NCBI RefSeq assembly: GCF_003610295.1
Contig: NZ_RAPV01000004.1
Coordinates: forward strand, 186,001-250,000
Length of the DNA: 64,000 nt
Direction: 5' to 3'
Origin: Paraburkholderia sp. BL23I1N1
Lineage (GTDB): Bacteria > Pseudomonadota > Gammaproteobacteria > Burkholderiales > Burkholderiaceae
Part shown: positions 61,980 through 64,000 of the stretch, one piece after another
How the letters are laid out: each line of letters begins with the position of its first letter
Numbering within the stretch: the stretch's first letter is position 1
Notes under the pieces: model-generated
The model's database searches: none
The model's input: only the letters and a program-made list of their open reading frames with translations
Told to the model about the DNA's origin: nothing
Made by a program: the position numbers and the translations under genes

Positions 61980-62342
61980 ATGCGATCTTTTATCGGATTG
62001 TTGGCCGTTTGCCTCATTCAGGCCAGTGCGTTGGCGGATGAGGGCGAGGTGTTAACGCGCGAGCAGGCACTTTCTATGGTGCCGGGATCGACCATGAATC
62101 GGATCGGGCAGAATGGTGGCGTTCGTGAATGGACCAATGGCGCGGACGGGACCGCGACAGTTAGCCGACTTCCAAATCCCGGGTCGAAACAGGGAGTACG
62201 GAAAGCTGCGGCACGTTGGTCGATTTCCGATGACGGACGATATTGTCTGGACGAAGACTGGTCTACGGAGCAGGGTGGACCGTTGCATTGGTGTTCCCGC
62301 ATTACGCGGAACCCAGACGGGCGGTTGCAGTTACTGCACTGA
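61980..62342 (+). CDS. Small secreted protein, DUF995-like
   Basis: 120 residues with signal peptide (MRSFIGLLAVCLIQASALAD). The mature part (ALSMVPGSTMNRIGQNGGVR, then ARWSISDDGRYCLDEDWSTE and WCSRI) resembles DUF995-like periplasmic proteins with two cysteines. A GGAGGGAGT ribosome site precedes the ATG. Role unknown. Confidence 0.6.
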   Translation: MRSFIGLLAVCLIQASALADEGEVLTREQALSMVPGSTMNRIGQNGGVREWTNGADGTATVSRLPNPGSKQGVRKAAARWSISDDGRYCLDEDWSTEQGGPLHWCSRITRNPDGRLQLLH

Positions 62343-62502
62343 TCACGGCGCAGGGAACATCGCGTTCGCAGGCGTCGGGAGGCGAAAAGACGTTTGTCGG
62401 CCATCAAGCGACAGTCGCGTATTTGGTTCGAACGGCCGTTATGGTCTACATAGCGAGTGATACCAGCAAAGCGCACGGCGATGCCTAACGAGGAGGGTTG
62501 TG

Positions 62503-62745
62503 ATGAATGAGAGCGCATTCACGAGCGTAGAGCCCGGTGGCCAGTCGGCTGGGCAATTTGATGCAGCCTGCAAGCAGGTATGTCTGATGACCAATGCGCG
62601 CTGCGCGGCTGTGATTGTCGTCGACGGAAACGCCGGCTCGGGTTATTCGGTGATCGGGCCATTGGAAGCGCAGGTGTTATTGCCGGACATATTGCACAAA
62701 ATGGCGGACGCTCTACGCGGACAGCTTGCGAAGAACCTCCAGTGA
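62503..62745 (+). CDS. Small hypothetical protein
   Basis: 80 residues; the ATG at 62503 lies 6 bp after AGGAGG (a GTG at 62500 is the other choice). Sequence VCLMTNARCAAVIVVDGNAG, then SGYSVIGPLEAQVLLPDILH. Mixed alpha/beta; no family recognised. Confidence 0.55.
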   Translation: MNESAFTSVEPGGQSAGQFDAACKQVCLMTNARCAAVIVVDGNAGSGYSVIGPLEAQVLLPDILHKMADALRGQLAKNLQ

Positions 62746-62885
62746 GCGATGCTTCGGACGTAACTTCTGCTGAGACAAACGGCCGTTGCGCGTGGGTTGG
62801 CGCCGATCGTCATTGGACCGGGCTCGGCCCAGATTGTGTCAAAACGAATTTTGGAGCGCTAAAATTTTCCATCCGATAGCGGGGG

Positions 62886-64000
62886 ATGAGCAAGATGAAA
62901 CGGTTCGTTCAAGGCGACAATCGTACGCAAAGCTTTCTCCTCCCAGAAGCGCTTGATGACTACGTGACGGACACGAATCCCGTGCGCGTAGTTGATGTCT
63001 TTGTAGATGAGCTTGATCTTCGTAAGCTCGGGTTTGAAGGCGTTGAACCAGCGCTGACCGGTCGGCCGTCGTATCACCCCGAGGTGATGCTCAAGATCTA
63101 CATCTACGGTTACCTGAACCGTATTCAATCCAGTCGTCGCCTTGAACGCGAGGCCCAGCGCAACGTCGAACTGATGTGGCTCACGGGCCGCCTGGCGCCT
63201 GACTTCAAGACCATTGCGCGGTTCCGTAAAGACAACGGCAAAGCGATTCGCAGCGTCTGCCGTCAGTTCGTCTTGCTATGCCAGCGTCTGGACCTCTTCG
63301 CCGAAGCGCTTGTTGCGATCGACGGCAGCAAGTTCAAGGCGGTGAACCATCGCGACCGCAACTTCACGAGCGCCAAGCTCGAGCGGCGCATGCGCGACAT
63401 CGAGTCAAGTATCGCCCGCTATCTCGAAGCGATGGACACGGCGGATCGTCAGGAGCCTGCCATCGCGAAGACCAGAACAGAGCGACTGCAGGACAAGATT
63501 GCAGCCTTGAAGGAACAGATGCGAAGCCTCAAGGAGATCGAGGTGAAGCTAAACGAAGCACCGGACGGACAGGTATCGCTCACAGATCCGGATGCCCGTT
63601 CGATGAAGACACGAGGAACGGGAGTGGTCGGCTACAACGTCCAGACGGCGGTTGACACGAAGCACCATCTGATCGTCGCGCACGTCGTTACCAATGATGG
63701 CATTGATCGTGATCAGTTGACGTCGATGGCGAAGCTTGCCCGTGCAGAGATGGCCGTTGACAAGCTCACCGCAGTTGCGCATCGCGGCTACTACAAGAGC
63801 GAGGAGATACTCGCATGCCATGAGGCTGGAATAACCGCGTTCGTTCCGAAGACGGTTACATCGAGCGCAACGGCTCACGGCCGCTTCGGCAAGGAAGACT
63901 TCATTTACAACGCAAAGACGAACGAATACCGGTGCCCGGCAGGCGAGCGGCTCATCTGGCGATTCTCGACCGTTGAGCGCGGCCTGAAGATCAGTAAGTA
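62886..64000 (+). CDS. IS1182-family transposase, cut by window end
   Basis: 371 residues to the edge, no stop reached. N-terminus KRFVQGDNRTQSFLLPEALD, then LTGRPSYHPEVMLKIYIYGY and LMWLTGRLAPDFKTIARFRK are typical of IS1182. The first catalytic Asp is in LVAIDGSKFKAVN. At the second site, where the family has 'ADRGY', this copy reads VAHRGYY, so the second catalytic Asp appears changed to His. The Zn-like CPAGERL region near the end is present. The left end of the IS is probably a few tens of bases before the start but I could not fix it. Confidence 0.9.
   Translation, partial: MSKMKRFVQGDNRTQSFLLPEALDDYVTDTNPVRVVDVFVDELDLRKLGFEGVEPALTGRPSYHPEVMLKIYIYGYLNRIQSSRRLEREAQRNVELMWLTGRLAPDFKTIARFRKDNGKAIRSVCRQFVLLCQRLDLFAEALVAIDGSKFKAVNHRDRNFTSAKLERRMRDIESSIARYLEAMDTADRQEPAIAKTRTERLQDKIAALKEQMRSLKEIEVKLNEAPDGQVSLTDPDARSMKTRGTGVVGYNVQTAVDTKHHLIVAHVVTNDGIDRDQLTSMAKLARAEMAVDKLTAVAHRGYYKSEEILACHEAGITAFVPKTVTSSATAHGRFGKEDFIYNAKTNEYRCPAGERLIWRFSTVERGLKISK

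Overview
The window looks like a mobile or plasmid-derived part of a Burkholderiales genome (Burkholderia/Paraburkholderia/Caballeronia type). The reasons are high GC, a Burkholderia-style trimeric porin, DUF3717-like and BcepMu gp16-like small proteins, and a dense set of plasmid functions (complete P-type type IV secretion system, StbB-like partition protein, Rep_3 initiator relic). It reads as a backbone with several accessory insertions and many decayed genes.

Region 1 (1-6.7 kb): a catabolic remnant with a nitronate monooxygenase (cut by the window edge), a porin, intact etfB-etfA and a 5'-truncated 3-hydroxyacyl-CoA dehydrogenase. After it comes a gene-poor, decayed stretch with a 171-bp element bounded by 33-bp inverted repeats, an orphan LexA-like box and a frameshifted Rep_3 replication initiator relic. 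Region 2 (6.7-12.3 kb): a GGDEF-EAL protein coupled to a LuxR-type regulator, an orphan DctP-like binding protein, a small exported peptide and a broken pxpA. Region 3 (12.2-34.7 kb): a divergent XRE/gp16 regulatory pair, then virB1-virB11, a coupling protein split over two genes, an LPD7-domain protein, StbB/StbC-like genes, a TrbM/KikA-like protein and small plasmid proteins.

Region 4 (34.7-45.6 kb) is the most interesting part: a compact + strand cluster, apparently lower in GC than the tra region. It encodes a three-part protein (orotate-phosphoribosyltransferase-like, PQQ-type propeller, AMMECR1-like), a 157-residue peptide with a double-glycine leader and a long Asp-Gly repeat, two paralogous CPBP membrane proteases, an HlyD-type adaptor, a C39-peptidase ABC exporter and a TolC-type outer membrane channel. 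I read it as a candidate class II microcin-like export system with an unusual companion enzyme and two candidate immunity proteins. A duplicated block of tra-associated genes lies on both sides of it (32.45-34.66 and 45.6-47.69 kb). The two copies share a 109-bp identical stretch at their left edges.

Region 5 (47.7-64 kb): further accessory DNA with four minor small genes or relics, a FeeM-like acyltransferase upstream of a second GGDEF-EAL protein, a fimbrial chaperone fragment, a complete IS4-family element (16-bp matching ends, 9-bp target duplication) inserted at the 5' end of a diguanylate cyclase gene, a third membrane GGDEF protein, a two-gene DUF262-HEPN module (candidate defence or toxin-antitoxin unit) ending in a perfect palindromic terminator beside a tRNA-Lys-like relic, two small genes, and an IS1182-family transposase running off the end. 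No relaxase with a recognisable catalytic domain and no intact replication initiator lies in this window.
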